Shown here in pieces: positions 8,517 to 16,652 of a stretch of DNA of 64,000 bases. Both the position numbers and the translations under genes were made by a program. The notes under the pieces were generated by a model that saw only the letters and a program-made list of their open reading frames with translations, did not search any database and was not told the DNA's origin. The DNA lies in the NCBI RefSeq assembly GCF_003610235.1, contig NZ_RAPR01000001.1:2294001-2358000 (forward strand). Reading direction: 5' to 3'. Within the stretch, counting starts at the first letter, position 1; the number at the start of each line of letters is the position of its first letter. This DNA is from Catellatospora citrea (GTDB taxonomy: Bacteria; Actinomycetota; Actinomycetes; Mycobacteriales; Micromonosporaceae).

Positions 8517-10046
8517 TCAGTCGAAGTGGAGGGTTATGGACCATTGGCCGGCGTCGAGGGTGAGCAGGAGGGCTCGGCCGGTGGAGAGGAGGACCTGGAG
8601 GCGGGCGGAGCGGTGGGTGCGGCGGCCGTCCCACCACTGCTCCTCCACCGGCCAGGGGCCCGCCCAGCCGGCCACCTCGATCTTCCGGCCCTCCCAGACC
8701 AGTCGGGCGGGCGGGGCACTGAGCTCCAGTCGCGCGCTGACCCGCAGCACCTCGCCGGAGGCGTCGAGCAGCTGCACCGGCAACGGCTCCGGCAGCACCA
8801 CGGCTGGCGAGGGCGGTGGCAGCCGGCCGGGCCACGGGCCGGCGGGCCGCCGCGCCACCCGCTCGTCGCCCCACGGCACCAGGGTGGCCTGCGCATCGGG
8901 GTCACGGCCGCCGCCGAGCACCCCGGTCACCACCGCCTCCGGGCCGAGGATGCCCTGCACCCGGTGCAGTGCCCGGTGCGCCCGGTCGCGTTCCTGTCCG
9001 ACGTCGCCCCACAGCCCGGCCTGCAGTCCGGCCTGCTGGACGAGCCCGTCCGGGATGAGCCGCAGCGCGATGATCCCGGCGGTCATCCGACGCTGGGTGA
9101 TCCACCCCTCCAGCTGCCAGCGGGTGCGGTCGGCGATGGCGTGCGCGGTGAGCACGCCGTCGTGGCGCCATACCCGGTGCAGTTCGCGGCCGTCGGCGGT
9201 GACCGCGCTGATGGCCAGCCGGGTGGCCGCCATGCCGTATCCGGCGAGCCGCTCGTGCAGCCGCTCGGCCAGCGCCCGCGCGGCGAAGGCGGCGCTGTCG
9301 ACGCGGTCCACCGGCTCGTCGTAGCGCTCCTCGACCTCCAGCTCGGGCGGGGCCTGGCGGACCGCGAGCGGCCGGTCGTCGCGGCCCGCGGCCAGACGCT
9401 GCGCGAGTGCGGCGTCGAGCCCGAACCGGGCCAGCACGTCGCTGGGCGGCAGGTCGGCGAAGGCCCCGAGGGTATGCACCCCGAGTCGCCGCAGCAGGCT
9501 GGTCAACGCGGGCCGGTCCAGGGTGGTCACCGGCATCGCGGCCAGGAACGCGGCGGTCTGCCCGGGGGCGATGATCCGCCCGGCCCGGGCGGCCAGCAGC
9601 GCGGCGAACGTCCCGTCGGCGACGCCGATCTGGGCCTCCACCCCGCATTCCTGCGCGACCTGCTCGACGATGCGCTCGGCGGCGGCCTCCTCGCCGCCGA
9701 AGTAGCGGGCCGGGCCGCGGGCGGCGAACGCGCAGACGCCCGCGCGCAGCACCGCCACCGAGGCGGCGATCTCCTCGACGGCGGCGACCACGGGTTCGAA
9801 GGCCCGCACGTCGCGGACCGGGTCGTAGTCGATCACGATCACCTGCGGGCACCTGCTCTGTGCTTCACGTTTGCGCAGGCCGCGGCGCACCCCCTCGGCA
9901 CGGGCGGCGGCGGACGAGGCGACGACCCGGTTGGCGTGCAGCACCGCGACGGGCCGATGCGCGGGCACCCCGTCCAGCAGGTCGGCGGCGATGACCGGCC
10001 AGTCCGGACACCAGACGAGCATGGTGCGCTGGGCGGCGTCGCCCAT
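8517..10046 (-). CDS. imuB: ImuB, inactive Y-family polymerase-like mutasome adaptor
   Basis: A 509-residue DinB-related protein that in mycobacteria bridges the beta clamp, ImuA' and DnaE2. The Y-family fold is recognisable (LVWCPDWPVIAADLL, RCPQVIVIDYDP, IGVADGTFAALLAARAG, LRRLGVHTLGAFADLP), but the catalytic acidic motifs are gone: the usual DMDAFF is CPDWPV and there is no SLDEA, as known for ImuB. A segment QATLVPWG near the C-terminal third may be the clamp-binding peptide. ATG 10046 (MGDAAQRTMLVWCPDWP) is the most conservative start; the downstream ATG at LVWCPDW is possible. It lies between imuA' and dnaE2 on the same strand. Confidence 0.92.
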   Translation of the reverse strand: MGDAAQRTMLVWCPDWPVIAADLLDGVPAHRPVAVLHANRVVASSAAARAEGVRRGLRKREAQSRCPQVIVIDYDPVRDVRAFEPVVAAVEEIAASVAVLRAGVCAFAARGPARYFGGEEAAAERIVEQVAQECGVEAQIGVADGTFAALLAARAGRIIAPGQTAAFLAAMPVTTLDRPALTSLLRRLGVHTLGAFADLPPSDVLARFGLDAALAQRLAAGRDDRPLAVRQAPPELEVEERYDEPVDRVDSAAFAARALAERLHERLAGYGMAATRLAISAVTADGRELHRVWRHDGVLTAHAIADRTRWQLEGWITQRRMTAGIIALRLIPDGLVQQAGLQAGLWGDVGQERDRAHRALHRVQGILGPEAVVTGVLGGGRDPDAQATLVPWGDERVARRPAGPWPGRLPPPSPAVVLPEPLPVQLLDASGEVLRVSARLELSAPPARLVWEGRKIEVAGWAGPWPVEEQWWDGRRTHRSARLQVLLSTGRALLLTLDAGQWSITLHFD

Positions 10047-10155
10047 CAACGCACCACCGGCGGTCGGGCCCGGCCGTCCGGGTGCGGCACCGCCCACGGT
10101 GCCGCTTCACCCGCGACGTCGCGCGGCTGCCTCCGAAGCGGGTGCGGCAGTGCGG

Positions 10156-10926
10156 TCATCCCTGCACCACTCGCAGGTGGCCCCGGCTCTGCCCCTCGAC
10201 CTGGGGCGACGGGCGCGGCGGCGACACGGTCACGGGTTCGCGCGCGGCGACGGACGGCCCGGACGGCGCGGGCAGCCACATGGTGACCCTGCGCGGGCGG
10301 CCCGCGGCGCCCCGGCCCCGGGCCGAGACGGTCAGTTCGCGGGCGCGCAACCGGCCGTGGCCCCGGCCCAGGCCGATCCACATGCCCTCGACCGGGGACA
10401 GCACCACGTCGGCGCCCTCCCATCCGCCGCCGAACGGCACCAGCACGCTGCCGCGCTGGCGGGCGCGGGCGGCGAGCTGCTGGCGTACGGACGCGGCGAC
10501 CGGCCCGGTCGGGGCGGCCACCACCACGTCGAACCCGTCGAGCAGCGCGCCGACGACCGTGGTCCACTGCGGGCCGGGGTGCGGCACGAGCGCCAGCCGG
10601 TCCAGGGCAATGCCCATCTCCGCGGCGGCGGCCAGGCCCAGGCTCGGCAGCCCGACCACGGCACACCAGGAACCGGCGGACGACGCGGCCGACAGCAGGG
10701 CCAGCAGCAGCGAGGTGGTGCCGCCGCAGTCGGGCGCGTCGGTCGAGGCGACCGCGATCGTGCTGCCCCGGCGCAGCCCTCGGCCGGGCAGCAGCTCGCG
10801 CAGCTCGGGCAGCACCGGCAGCATCCGGTCCGTGCCCAGCCCGGCCTGCTCGTCGGTGAGGTCGCTGGCGCGCCGCACCGAAGCGTGCTGCAACTCCATT
10901 GACCGGGCCTGGCTCAGCCCCGTCAT
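10156..10926 (-). CDS. imuA': ImuA' (RecA-like mutasome protein)
   Basis: A 256-residue RecA/SulA-related accessory protein of the damage-inducible mutasome; in mycobacteria ImuA' recruits RecA and contacts ImuB. The N-terminal part reads LPVLPELRELLPGRGLRRGS, then IAVASTDAPDCGGTTSLLLA where a Walker A would be. The usual Gly-Lys-Thr/Ser is Gly-Gly-Thr-Thr-Ser, so nucleotide binding is doubtful. The C-terminal third is basic and Pro-rich and ends SRGHLRVVQG. Two ATGs compete, 10935 and 10926; a GGGGGG run directly touches the first but is 9 nt from the second, so I prefer 10926. Identification rests on architecture and on the imuB-dnaE2 neighbours. Confidence 0.85.
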   Translation of the reverse strand: MTGLSQARSMELQHASVRRASDLTDEQAGLGTDRMLPVLPELRELLPGRGLRRGSTIAVASTDAPDCGGTTSLLLALLSAASSAGSWCAVVGLPSLGLAAAAEMGIALDRLALVPHPGPQWTTVVGALLDGFDVVVAAPTGPVAASVRQQLAARARQRGSVLVPFGGGWEGADVVLSPVEGMWIGLGRGHGRLRARELTVSARGRGAAGRPRRVTMWLPAPSGPSVAAREPVTVSPPRPSPQVEGQSRGHLRVVQG

Positions 10927-10977
10927 GGCGTTCATCCCCCCGTCGTACCTGGATATCTGTCGTCCTGATCCCCGGTG

Positions 10978-11021
10978 GCTCGTCCCCGGCGGACCGCAGG
11001 CGGGCGGCGCCGGGGACGAGC
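10978..11021. terminator. Hairpin between the HEPN gene and imuA'
   Basis: GCTCGTCCCCGGC (10978-10990) pairs perfectly with GCCGGGGACGAGC (11009-11021) across an 18-nt loop. It lies 65 nt after the HEPN stop and before imuA', so it could end the HEPN transcript or attenuate read-through into the mutasome genes. No U-run follows. Confidence 0.5.
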
Positions 11022-11085
11022 TGTCCGAGGTGCGCCCGGTCGGGCGCGGGCCCGCCCCCGCGGGTCCGAACTCACCTCGTGAGCG

Positions 11086-11511
11086 TCAGCTCGCGAGCAC
11101 GGGCTGGATCGCGAGATCCAGCGCCTCCTGCACCAGGTCGACGAAGTGGCCGGCCTGCAACATCAGGGTGTCCGCCTCCTCGGCGGTGACCCGGGCGATG
11201 CCGGCCTCGGCGGCGGATCTCTTGGCCGCGCCGGACGAGAACAGGGACGACCAGGCGCTCAGCTCGGGAGCGACCATGGCCAGCAGCACCCACACGCTGG
11301 TGATCTGGCGGCGCCGGGCGGGCGCGGGCAGGGCCCGGGCGGCGATCACGGCGGCCGCGGCACGCAGGGCGGCGAGGTGGGCGGTGGCGTAGCGCTGCGC
11401 GTGGCCCCCGGTCTCCCGGGCCTCGGCGAGCCCGCGGCGGGCGAGGACGATCAGCTCGATCGGAGTGCGGTGCGGCAGCAGATGGGCCGGCACCTTCGTC
11501 GTGGCGTTCAT
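11086..11511 (-). CDS. HEPN-like helical protein (SAV_6107 type) upstream of the mutasome genes
   Basis: A 141-residue all-helical protein that I associate with the SAV_6107-like HEPN family; HEPN domains are often RNases or RNA-binding modules. The sequence shows an RYATAH segment (Arg40-x4-His45), which fits the HEPN R-x4-6-H pattern, in a helix followed by LAALRAAAAVIAARALPAPA. A second helical block ends TLMLQAGHFVDLVQEALDLA. GGAGGGA 9 nt before ATG 11511 fixes the start; a long in-frame extension upstream has no coding character. It is the first gene on the minus strand after the SOS boxes at 11840-11879 and precedes imuA', so a role in the damage response is inferred from position only. 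Confidence 0.7.
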   Translation of the reverse strand: MNATTKVPAHLLPHRTPIELIVLARRGLAEARETGGHAQRYATAHLAALRAAAAVIAARALPAPARRRQITSVWVLLAMVAPELSAWSSLFSSGAAKRSAAEAGIARVTAEEADTLMLQAGHFVDLVQEALDLAIQPVLAS

Positions 11512-11695
11512 GTCGGCGGCTCCCTCCATCGTCGGCCTATACCCGGCCGAACCCCAGGGCTGTCGCTCGAACCGGATCTTTCCGGTCGGGCGACCGCCCG
11601 CTTTCCGAGCCACGGAGGAAGAACGTGGTGTAGCGCTTGCCGGCCGGGCGTGGAGCTTCCCCACGCCACGCCCGGACCGGCTCGCCGGTCGGGCG

Positions 11696-11733
11696 GCCAT
11701 CCGCTGCCCGGGGGTCGATGGGCAGCGGATGGC
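11696..11733. terminator. 14-bp hairpin in the leader of the HEPN gene
   Basis: GCCATCCGCTGCCC (11696-11709) and GGGCAGCGGATGGC (11720-11733) pair perfectly over 14 bp with a 10-nt loop. It lies between the SOS boxes and the HEPN start, so it would form in the leader transcript. It could be an attenuator, or the terminator of an unannotated short RNA. Confidence 0.5.
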
Positions 11734-11839
11734 ACCCGCCTGGTCGGCCGCCGGAGCCGCGAATCTCCGGTGACCTGGGTCGGTGCCGCGAACACCGGCC
11801 CGGGGTTCGCGGTTGCGAACCGCTCCCCCCGAGACATGA

Positions 11840-11855
11840 TCGAACACTTGTCCGA
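11840..11855. promoter_or_regulatory. SOS (LexA) box 1
   Basis: TCGAAC-ACTT-GTCCGA matches TCGAAC-N4-GTTCGA at 11 of 12 fixed positions. It is 8 nt from box 2. The nearest minus-strand gene is the HEPN/mutasome group and the nearest plus-strand gene is the EamA transporter. Confidence 0.7.
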
Positions 11856-11863
11856 ACAACGAG

Positions 11864-11879
11864 TAGAACGTTAGTTCGA
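11864..11879. promoter_or_regulatory. SOS (LexA) box 2
   Basis: TAGAAC-GTTA-GTTCGA matches the actinobacterial LexA consensus at 11 of 12 fixed positions, including the full GAAC-N4-GTTC core. Two such boxes in 40 bp make LexA control of this intergenic region likely. Confidence 0.75.
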
Positions 11880-11969
11880 AAAAATCGCGTTGTAAACCCT
11901 GACCCGCGCCGTGTCACCATCCGGACCGCAAAGGTAAGGACCAGATGCGAATCCGCACATGACAACAGG

Positions 11970-11975
11970 TAGCCT
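11970..11975 (+). promoter_or_regulatory. -10 element of a leaderless promoter (EamA transporter)
   Basis: TAGCCT lies 6 nt before the GTG at 11982. No Shine-Dalgarno sequence is present. Confidence 0.55.
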
Positions 11976-11981
11976 CGAACA

Positions 11982-12962
11982 GTGCCGTTCCGTCCCCGGC
12001 CCGCTCTGGGCATCGCCATGGTCACGCTGGCCAGCCTGCTGTTCGCCGTCAACGGCACCGTCTCCAAGCTGATCCTGCGGGCCGGGGTCAGCGCACCCGA
12101 CCTGACCACGCTGCGCGCCCTGGGCGCCTGCGCCGGGCTGCTCGCGCTGGGCGCGGCGCTGCGCCCCGGGCTGCGCCGGTTCGCCATCACCGCACGGCAG
12201 TTACCGCTGCTCATCGCGTACGGCATCACCGGTTTCCTCGCCGTGCCGATGCTCTACTTCGTGGCCATCGCCCGCATGCCGGTCGGCGTCGCGCTGCTGT
12301 TCGAATACACGGCGCCGCTGTTCGTGGCACTGTGGGCCCGCTTCGGCCAGCGCCGGCCGGTGCGCCCGCGGCTGTGGGCCGGGCTGGCCCTGTGCCTGCT
12401 CGGCCTCGCCTGCGTCGCGGAGGTCTGGGGCGACCTGAGCCTGGACGGCGTCGGCGTGCTCGCCGGGCTCGGCGCGGCCGTGCTGCTCGCCGCGTACTTC
12501 ATTCTCGGCGCGAAAGGCGTGGCCAGCCGCGACACCGTCTCGCTGACCGGCTGGGCGTTCGGCGTGTCGGCCGTGGCCGGACTGCTCTTCCGGGCCGTCA
12601 GCGGCACCGCCCCGGACTGGCGCGCGCTGGGCGGGCACACCGACGGCGGCACCCCGCTCTGGCTGCTCTGCGCCTACCTGCTGATCCTCGGCACCATCGT
12701 GCCGTACCTGCTGATCGCCGGCTCGCTGCGGCACCTGCCCGCGACCAGCGTCGGCATCCTCGGCATGATCGAACCGGTGCTCGCCGCCGCCGTGGCCTGG
12801 CTCACCCTGGGCGAGTGGCTCAACCCGGCGCAGCTCGCCGGCGGCGCGCTGCTGCTGGCCGGCGTGGCGCTGGCCGAGACCGCCCGGGTGCCCGTGGCGG
12901 CGCTGATCGAGCCGGTGCCGCTGGGGCAGAATGAGGCCCATGCGGTCGCGGCCCGAACGTGA
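11982..12962 (+). CDS. EamA/DMT-family membrane transporter
   Basis: A 326-residue integral membrane protein of the drug/metabolite transporter superfamily (RhaT/EamA type), probably a small-metabolite exporter. Ten hydrophobic helices can be traced as two homologous five-helix repeats; the first begins LGIAMVTLASLLFAVNGTVS, and the second contains LLAAYFILGAKGVASRDTV and ends VGILGMIEPVLAAAVAWLTL, the classic conserved EamA helix with the family Glu-Pro. Translation probably starts at the first transcribed base (see the -10 element). Substrate unknown. The SOS boxes lie about 105 nt upstream, so damage control of this gene cannot be excluded. Confidence 0.85.
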   Translation: MPFRPRPALGIAMVTLASLLFAVNGTVSKLILRAGVSAPDLTTLRALGACAGLLALGAALRPGLRRFAITARQLPLLIAYGITGFLAVPMLYFVAIARMPVGVALLFEYTAPLFVALWARFGQRRPVRPRLWAGLALCLLGLACVAEVWGDLSLDGVGVLAGLGAAVLLAAYFILGAKGVASRDTVSLTGWAFGVSAVAGLLFRAVSGTAPDWRALGGHTDGGTPLWLLCAYLLILGTIVPYLLIAGSLRHLPATSVGILGMIEPVLAAAVAWLTLGEWLNPAQLAGGALLLAGVALAETARVPVAALIEPVPLGQNEAHAVAART

Positions 12963-12996
12963 CCGCGGGAACAGCACCCGCCGACCGACGGAAGAC

Positions 12997-13497
12997 ATGG
13001 ATCGAGTGATGTTGTCGCACCCGAACGTGATCGCAGTCCAGCACGCGCTCGACGCCGCCGACGCCCGGGACCACACCGGCGCGGGCTGCCGGGTGATCGT
13101 CCTGGACGACGGCGTGCACACCGCCGCCGCCGCGGCCGCCGCCCTGGGCGTCGAGGCCGCGCAGATCGCCAACTCGCTGATCTTCGAGGTCGACGGCGAG
13201 CCGCTGCTCGTGCTGACCTCCGGCGGGCACCGGGTGGACACCGCGAAGGTCGCCGCCGACCTCGGCGTCGCCAAGCTGCGCCGGGCCACCCCCGAGTTCG
13301 TACGCGAGCACACCGGCCAGGTCATCGGCGGCGTCGCCCCGCTCGGCCACCCCAAGCCGGTGCGCACGCTCATCGACACCGCGCTCGCCGGATACGGCGA
13401 GATCTGGGCGGCCGGCGGGGTGCCCCAGGCCGTCTTCCCGATCACCTATCCGGAGCTGCTGAGGGTCACCTCGGCGACACCGGCGGAAGTCGCATGA
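12997..13497 (+). CDS. YbaK/ProX-type aminoacyl-tRNA deacylase
   Basis: A 166-residue protein of the YbaK family, which hydrolyses mischarged aminoacyl-tRNAs such as Cys-tRNA(Pro) or Ala-tRNA(Pro) in trans. The family core is visible: AAQIANSLIFEVDGEPLLVLTSGGHRVD, the conserved Lys in VAAKLR-like DLGVAKLRRATPEFV, then the signature TGQVIGGVAPLGHPKPVRTL, and the final GVPQAVFPITYPELLRVT. Start ATG 12997 has GGAAG nearby; ATG 13009 (MLSHPNV) is an alternative. The stop overlaps the start of the acetyltransferase gene by ATGA, so translation is coupled. Confidence 0.88.
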   Translation: MDRVMLSHPNVIAVQHALDAADARDHTGAGCRVIVLDDGVHTAAAAAAALGVEAAQIANSLIFEVDGEPLLVLTSGGHRVDTAKVAADLGVAKLRRATPEFVREHTGQVIGGVAPLGHPKPVRTLIDTALAGYGEIWAAGGVPQAVFPITYPELLRVTSATPAEVA

Positions 13498-14036
13498 GGC
13501 TGGTCCCCTGGACCTCGGACGACCTCGGCCGGCGCATGGACGACGTGCTGACCGTGTTCGGCGAGGCCATGTCGTACCACCCCCAGGCCCTGGCCGTACG
13601 GCGCGGCTACATCACCACGCACCTGCAGCGGCCGCACTTCCGGGCCATCGCGAGCCTGAGCGACATGGGCCAGCTGCTCGGCTTCGCCTACGGCTACCAC
13701 TCCGAGCCCGGCCAGTGGTGGCACGACCAGGTCAGCGCGGTGCTCGACCCCGCGGCGCGGCAGCGCTGGCTGACCGACTGCTTCGAGGTGGTCGAGCTGC
13801 ACGTGCGCCCGGCCGCGCAGGGCCACGGGCTGGGCGAGGCGCAGCTGCGGGCGCTGCTGGCGATGACCGGCGCGGCGACCACGCTGCTGTCCACTCCCGA
13901 GGCCGACGAGCAGGCGTCCCGCGCCTGGCGGCTGTACCGGCGCACCGGCTTCGAGGACGTCTCCCGCCACCTGCTCTTCCCCGGCGACCCCCGCCCCTTC
14001 GCCGTCCTCGGCCGCCCCCTCCCGATGACCCACTGA
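13494..14036 (+). CDS. GNAT-family N-acetyltransferase
   Basis: A 180-residue acetyl-CoA-dependent acyltransferase of the GNAT fold. The acetyl-CoA site reads VVELHVRPAAQGHGLGEAQL (beta 4 and the Q/R-x-x-G-x-G/A loop), followed by TLLSTPEADEQASRAWRLYRRTGFEDV, the usual final strand-helix with the catalytic Tyr region. The ATG overlaps the preceding YbaK-type gene by 4 nt, so the two are co-translated. The substrate is unknown. The 3' end is strongly C-rich. Confidence 0.85.
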   Translation: MRLVPWTSDDLGRRMDDVLTVFGEAMSYHPQALAVRRGYITTHLQRPHFRAIASLSDMGQLLGFAYGYHSEPGQWWHDQVSAVLDPAARQRWLTDCFEVVELHVRPAAQGHGLGEAQLRALLAMTGAATTLLSTPEADEQASRAWRLYRRTGFEDVSRHLLFPGDPRPFAVLGRPLPMTH

Positions 14037-14048
14037 CCGGGAGCCGGG

Positions 14049-14738
14049 TCAGGTCAGGACCTTGCGGACCACGGTGAGGAGCTGGCCGAGGCCCAGCACG
14101 GCCAGGGAGAACCACAGGACCAGGACCATGGTCACGACGCCGGCCGCGAGATCGGGGCCGACCTGGGCCGTCGACGCGGCCGCGAGCAGCAGTGACAGCA
14201 GCGTCAGCCAGGCCCGGGTGGGCCGGTCGCCGATGGTCGCCGAACCCGCCGCCCGCAGCCCGACCGCCCCGGCGCGGGCCCGGATGTACTCGTGCAGCCA
14301 CACCATCGCCCCGCAGGCCAGCAGCAGTGTCTGCTGCGCGCCGAGCGTCGCCAGCGCGATCAGCCAGCACACCTCGCTCATCCGGTCGAGCATGGTGCGG
14401 TAGAACGAGCCGAGCCGGGAGGTCCGGCCCAGCAGCACCGCCAGCGTCTGCCCGACCGTGTCCGCGGCCAGCCCCAGCGCCAGGACCGGGGCCGCCAGCG
14501 CGGGCCACGAACCGCCGCGGGCCGCGATGACCGGCACCAGCACCGCGCAGGCCGCGGCGACCGTCATCGCGTACGCGGGCCGCGCGCCGAACCTGGCCAG
14601 CACCCCGCTGACCGTGAACGCGGCACGCAGCCACTTGCGCAGCAGTGGACCCGCATGGCGCGGGTCGTACCCGTCGTGCGAGTTCGACCAGCCGGAGACG
14701 TACCCGTCCCAGCTCGTGTCCGTCGTCGGCGCCGTCAT
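14049..14738 (-). CDS. CDP-alcohol phosphatidyltransferase-like membrane protein with degenerate active site
   Basis: A 229-residue polytopic membrane protein with the overall layout of CDP-alcohol phosphatidyltransferases. The family signature D-x2-D-G-x2-A-R-x8-G-x3-D-x3-D is recognisable with exact spacing at 93-118, but four fixed residues differ: Asp93 is kept, the second Asp is Gly96, the Gly is Gln97, Ala100 is kept, Arg is Val101, Gly110 is kept, the third Asp (catalytic base) is Arg114, and Asp118 is kept. By known CDP-AP mechanism this protein should not bind two metals or catalyse transfer. Five to six hydrophobic segments are visible. Alone between a convergent acetyltransferase and metF. 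Confidence 0.6.
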   Translation of the reverse strand: MTAPTTDTSWDGYVSGWSNSHDGYDPRHAGPLLRKWLRAAFTVSGVLARFGARPAYAMTVAAACAVLVPVIAARGGSWPALAAPVLALGLAADTVGQTLAVLLGRTSRLGSFYRTMLDRMSEVCWLIALATLGAQQTLLLACGAMVWLHEYIRARAGAVGLRAAGSATIGDRPTRAWLTLLSLLLAAASTAQVGPDLAAGVVTMVLVLWFSLAVLGLGQLLTVVRKVLT

Positions 14739-14784
14739 GCTCCACTCCCGGTCCGCCTGCCCTGGCAGGCCACCCGGGTGGGAG

Positions 14785-15705
14785 CTACACCGCGGCGCCC
14801 ACCCGTAGCCGCTGCCACACCTCGCGGGTGGCCGTCGACCGGTTCAACGTGATGAAGTGCAGGCCGGGTGCGCCCTCGGCCAGCAGCTTCGTGCTCAGCT
14901 CGGTGGCCACCTCGACGCCGATGGCACGCACCGCCTGCGGGTCGTCGGCGACCGCGCGCAGCCGCTCGGCCAGGTCGGCCGGGAACGCCGCGCCGGACAG
15001 CTGCGCCATCCGCTCGATCTGGCTGACGTTGGTCACCGGCATGACGCCCGGGATGATCGGCACGTCGCAGCCCGCCGCCGCGGCGGCGTCGCGCAGCCGC
15101 GCCCAGTCCTGCCAGTCGAAGAAGAACTGCGTGATCGCGTAGTCGGCGCCGGCGCGGCACTTGCGGACGAAGTGGCGCACGTCCGAGGCGAAGTCGGCCG
15201 ACCGCGGGTGCTTCTCCGGGAACGCGGCCACCCCGACGCAGTAGTCGCCGCTGTCCTTGAGCAGCCGCACCAGCTCCTCGGCGTAGTGCAGCCCCTGCGG
15301 GTGGGCGACCCACTCGGCCTGCGGGTCGCTGCCCGGCGGGTCGCCGCGCAGCGCCAGCATGTTGCGCACGCCCGCATCCGAGTAGTGCCCGATGACGTTG
15401 CGCAGCTCGCCGACCGAGTGGTTGACCGCGGTGAGGTGCCCCAGCGGCAGCAGCGTCGTCTCGGTCGCGATGCGCTCGGTGAGCTGCACCGTCGTGTCCC
15501 GGGTGCTGCCACCCGCGCCGTACGTGATGGAGACGAACGACGGCTGCAGCGACTCCAGCTCCCGGATCGACTGCCACAGCACACGTTCGCCGTCGGCGGT
15601 CTTGGGCGGGAAGAACTCGAACGAGAACGTCGGCTCCCCCGACGTCAGCAGCTCGCGGACGGTCGGCCGGGGTCCCGGCATGGTCGATGGAGCACGCAGC
15701 GTCAC
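14785..15705 (-). CDS. metF: Methylenetetrahydrofolate reductase
   Basis: A 306-residue TIM-barrel flavoenzyme that reduces 5,10-methylenetetrahydrofolate to 5-methyl-THF for methionine synthesis. Family motifs are [14 protein letters not shown] (catalytic Glu region), [38 protein letters not shown], the long [11 protein letters not shown] segment, [11 protein letters not shown], and [10 protein letters not shown]. Length is standard for bacterial MetF. The GTG at 15705 is favoured because TAGAGT lies 7 nt upstream; ATG 15681 is an alternative. It corresponds in position and strand to Rv2172c, next to the prenyl synthase, in the M. tuberculosis map. Confidence 0.93.
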   Translation of the reverse strand: MTLRAPSTMPGPRPTVRELLTSGEPTFSFEFFPPKTADGERVLWQSIRELESLQPSFVSITYGAGGSTRDTTVQLTERIATETTLLPLGHLTAVNHSVGELRNVIGHYSDAGVRNMLALRGDPPGSDPQAEWVAHPQGLHYAEELVRLLKDSGDYCVGVAAFPEKHPRSADFASDVRHFVRKCRAGADYAITQFFFDWQDWARLRDAAAAAGCDVPIIPGVMPVTNVSQIERMAQLSGAAFPADLAERLRAVADDPQAVRAIGVEVATELSTKLLAEGAPGLHFITLNRSTATREVWQRLRVGAAV

Positions 15706-15712
15706 CCTGCCG

Positions 15713-15718
15713 ACTCTA
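15713..15718 (-). promoter_or_regulatory. -10 element of a leaderless promoter (metF)
   Basis: TAGAGT lies 7 nt before the GTG at 15705. Confidence 0.5.
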
Positions 15719-15815
15719 TCGGCCGACCGGCCTGAGGAGCGGATTCGTCCCAGTGCGTGGTGCGCCCCGCCGAAGTGACCGTGCTCACCTGCCCCTCCCG
15801 CCCCAGCCGACGCGC

Positions 15816-16100
15816 TCACCGCGGCTCCTCGCCGGTGAGGAACCAGTCCGCGAACGAGGCCGACCCGCGCCCCACCGCCGGGTGGTGGCAGGCCGCGAGC
15901 AGCCCGCGTTCGGCATACCGCCGCGCCGGGCAGGGCCACGGCAGCTCGCACACCCGGCAGCGGTGCACCGGCGGCCGGAAGCCCGCGCCCGGCACGTGGT
16001 CGTGCAGCAGCCGCGCGGCAAGCCGCCACATCAGCGGCTGCACCACCTGCTCCGGTGGATCGAGCGGCGGGTTCTCCCAGTCGATCGGGGGCAGATCCAT
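15816..16100 (-). CDS. Small conserved-looking protein with Cys/His motif, function unknown
   Basis: A 94-residue protein, not recognised. It begins [20 protein letters not shown] and carries a compact Cys/His group [20 protein letters not shown] followed by AACHH, which could hold a zinc ion (CxxC, a third Cys, then CHH). GGAGGG 4 nt before the ATG at 16100 supports this start over an in-frame extension. It is on the same strand upstream of metF, with a 110-nt gap. No membrane segment or signal peptide is visible. Confidence 0.6.
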   Translation of the reverse strand: MDLPPIDWENPPLDPPEQVVQPLMWRLAARLLHDHVPGAGFRPPVHRCRVCELPWPCPARRYAERGLLAACHHPAVGRGSASFADWFLTGEEPR

Positions 16101-16652
16101 CAAACCCTCCAGGGTGTACGCGACGAAGGGCACCGGGGCGGCGCAGGCCATGGGAGTGACGCGCCGCCCCGGCGGCTCACACCGGTGTGGGAGTGCCGTC
16201 CACCAGCGCGAGCCCGTTCATCACAGCGAAGATTCCGCCCCACGGGAGGGGCCAGCACAAAGATGTGTAGGGGCCAGGGCAGTTCGAGTCCTTACATGGC
16301 CACTACCAGCGCAAATATCTGTGTCGCGGCCCAACCGCTCGCCATCGCGCGAGGTCAACGGCCGTCAATAGCCCAATCGCCGAAATGTGCGGCCTCGCCC
16401 ACGATCCGATCGAGACGCCGGAGGTCCGGCAGCTCGCGGCGACGCGGCTCGCCTCGCGATGATCGTTGTCTCGTGTCGGAAAGTGACGTCGGATCGCGCT
16501 TTCCGGCACGAGCCGGCGATCATGGCCCGTCGGCGGCGGGCCGGGGCGGCCGGACTGTCGTACACGGACGGTAGAAACGGGTCGGCGCATGGGGGCCTGC
16601 GCCGGGGGTCGGCTGTGTCCGGTAATGCCGTGGGACGAGCCTGGAGGCCGCC
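16101..16652. other. 550-bp intergenic region with an inverted repeat
   Basis: Divergent gap between the small Cys/His protein gene and the XRE regulator gene. No frame shows coding character. It contains an inverted repeat (16457-16525) and a lower-GC segment at about 16290-16400. Promoters for both flanking genes must lie here but I cannot place them with confidence. Confidence 0.6.
16457..16525. repeat. Imperfect 27-bp inverted repeat
   Basis: CGATGATCGTTGTCTCGTGT-CGGAAAG and CTTTCCGGCACGAGCCGGCG-ATCATGG pair at 22 of 27 positions with a 15-nt loop. The outer ends carry GATGATCG / CGATCATG, resembling the ends of other palindromes in this window. Confidence 0.65.

Larger units (their letters stand above)
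11512..11981. other. 470-bp intergenic region carrying SOS boxes
   Basis: No convincing gene. The region separates the HEPN/mutasome genes (minus) from the EamA transporter (plus). It contains two LexA-box matches (11840-11855, 11864-11879), a long hairpin (11696-11733), an unusually A/T-rich stretch around 11870-11900, and the transporter's -10 element. If the SOS boxes serve the minus-strand genes, their mRNA has a structured leader of about 320 nt. Confidence 0.7.

Noticed and set aside
11512..11859. Upstream in-frame extension of the HEPN gene
   Set aside because: Arg/Pro/Ser-rich, lacks protein character, and a good ribosome binding site fixes the start at 11511.
14049..14738. Functional phosphatidylinositol-phosphate synthase
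   Set aside because: Two catalytic aspartates of the CDP-alcohol phosphatidyltransferase motif are replaced, so a working enzyme is unlikely.
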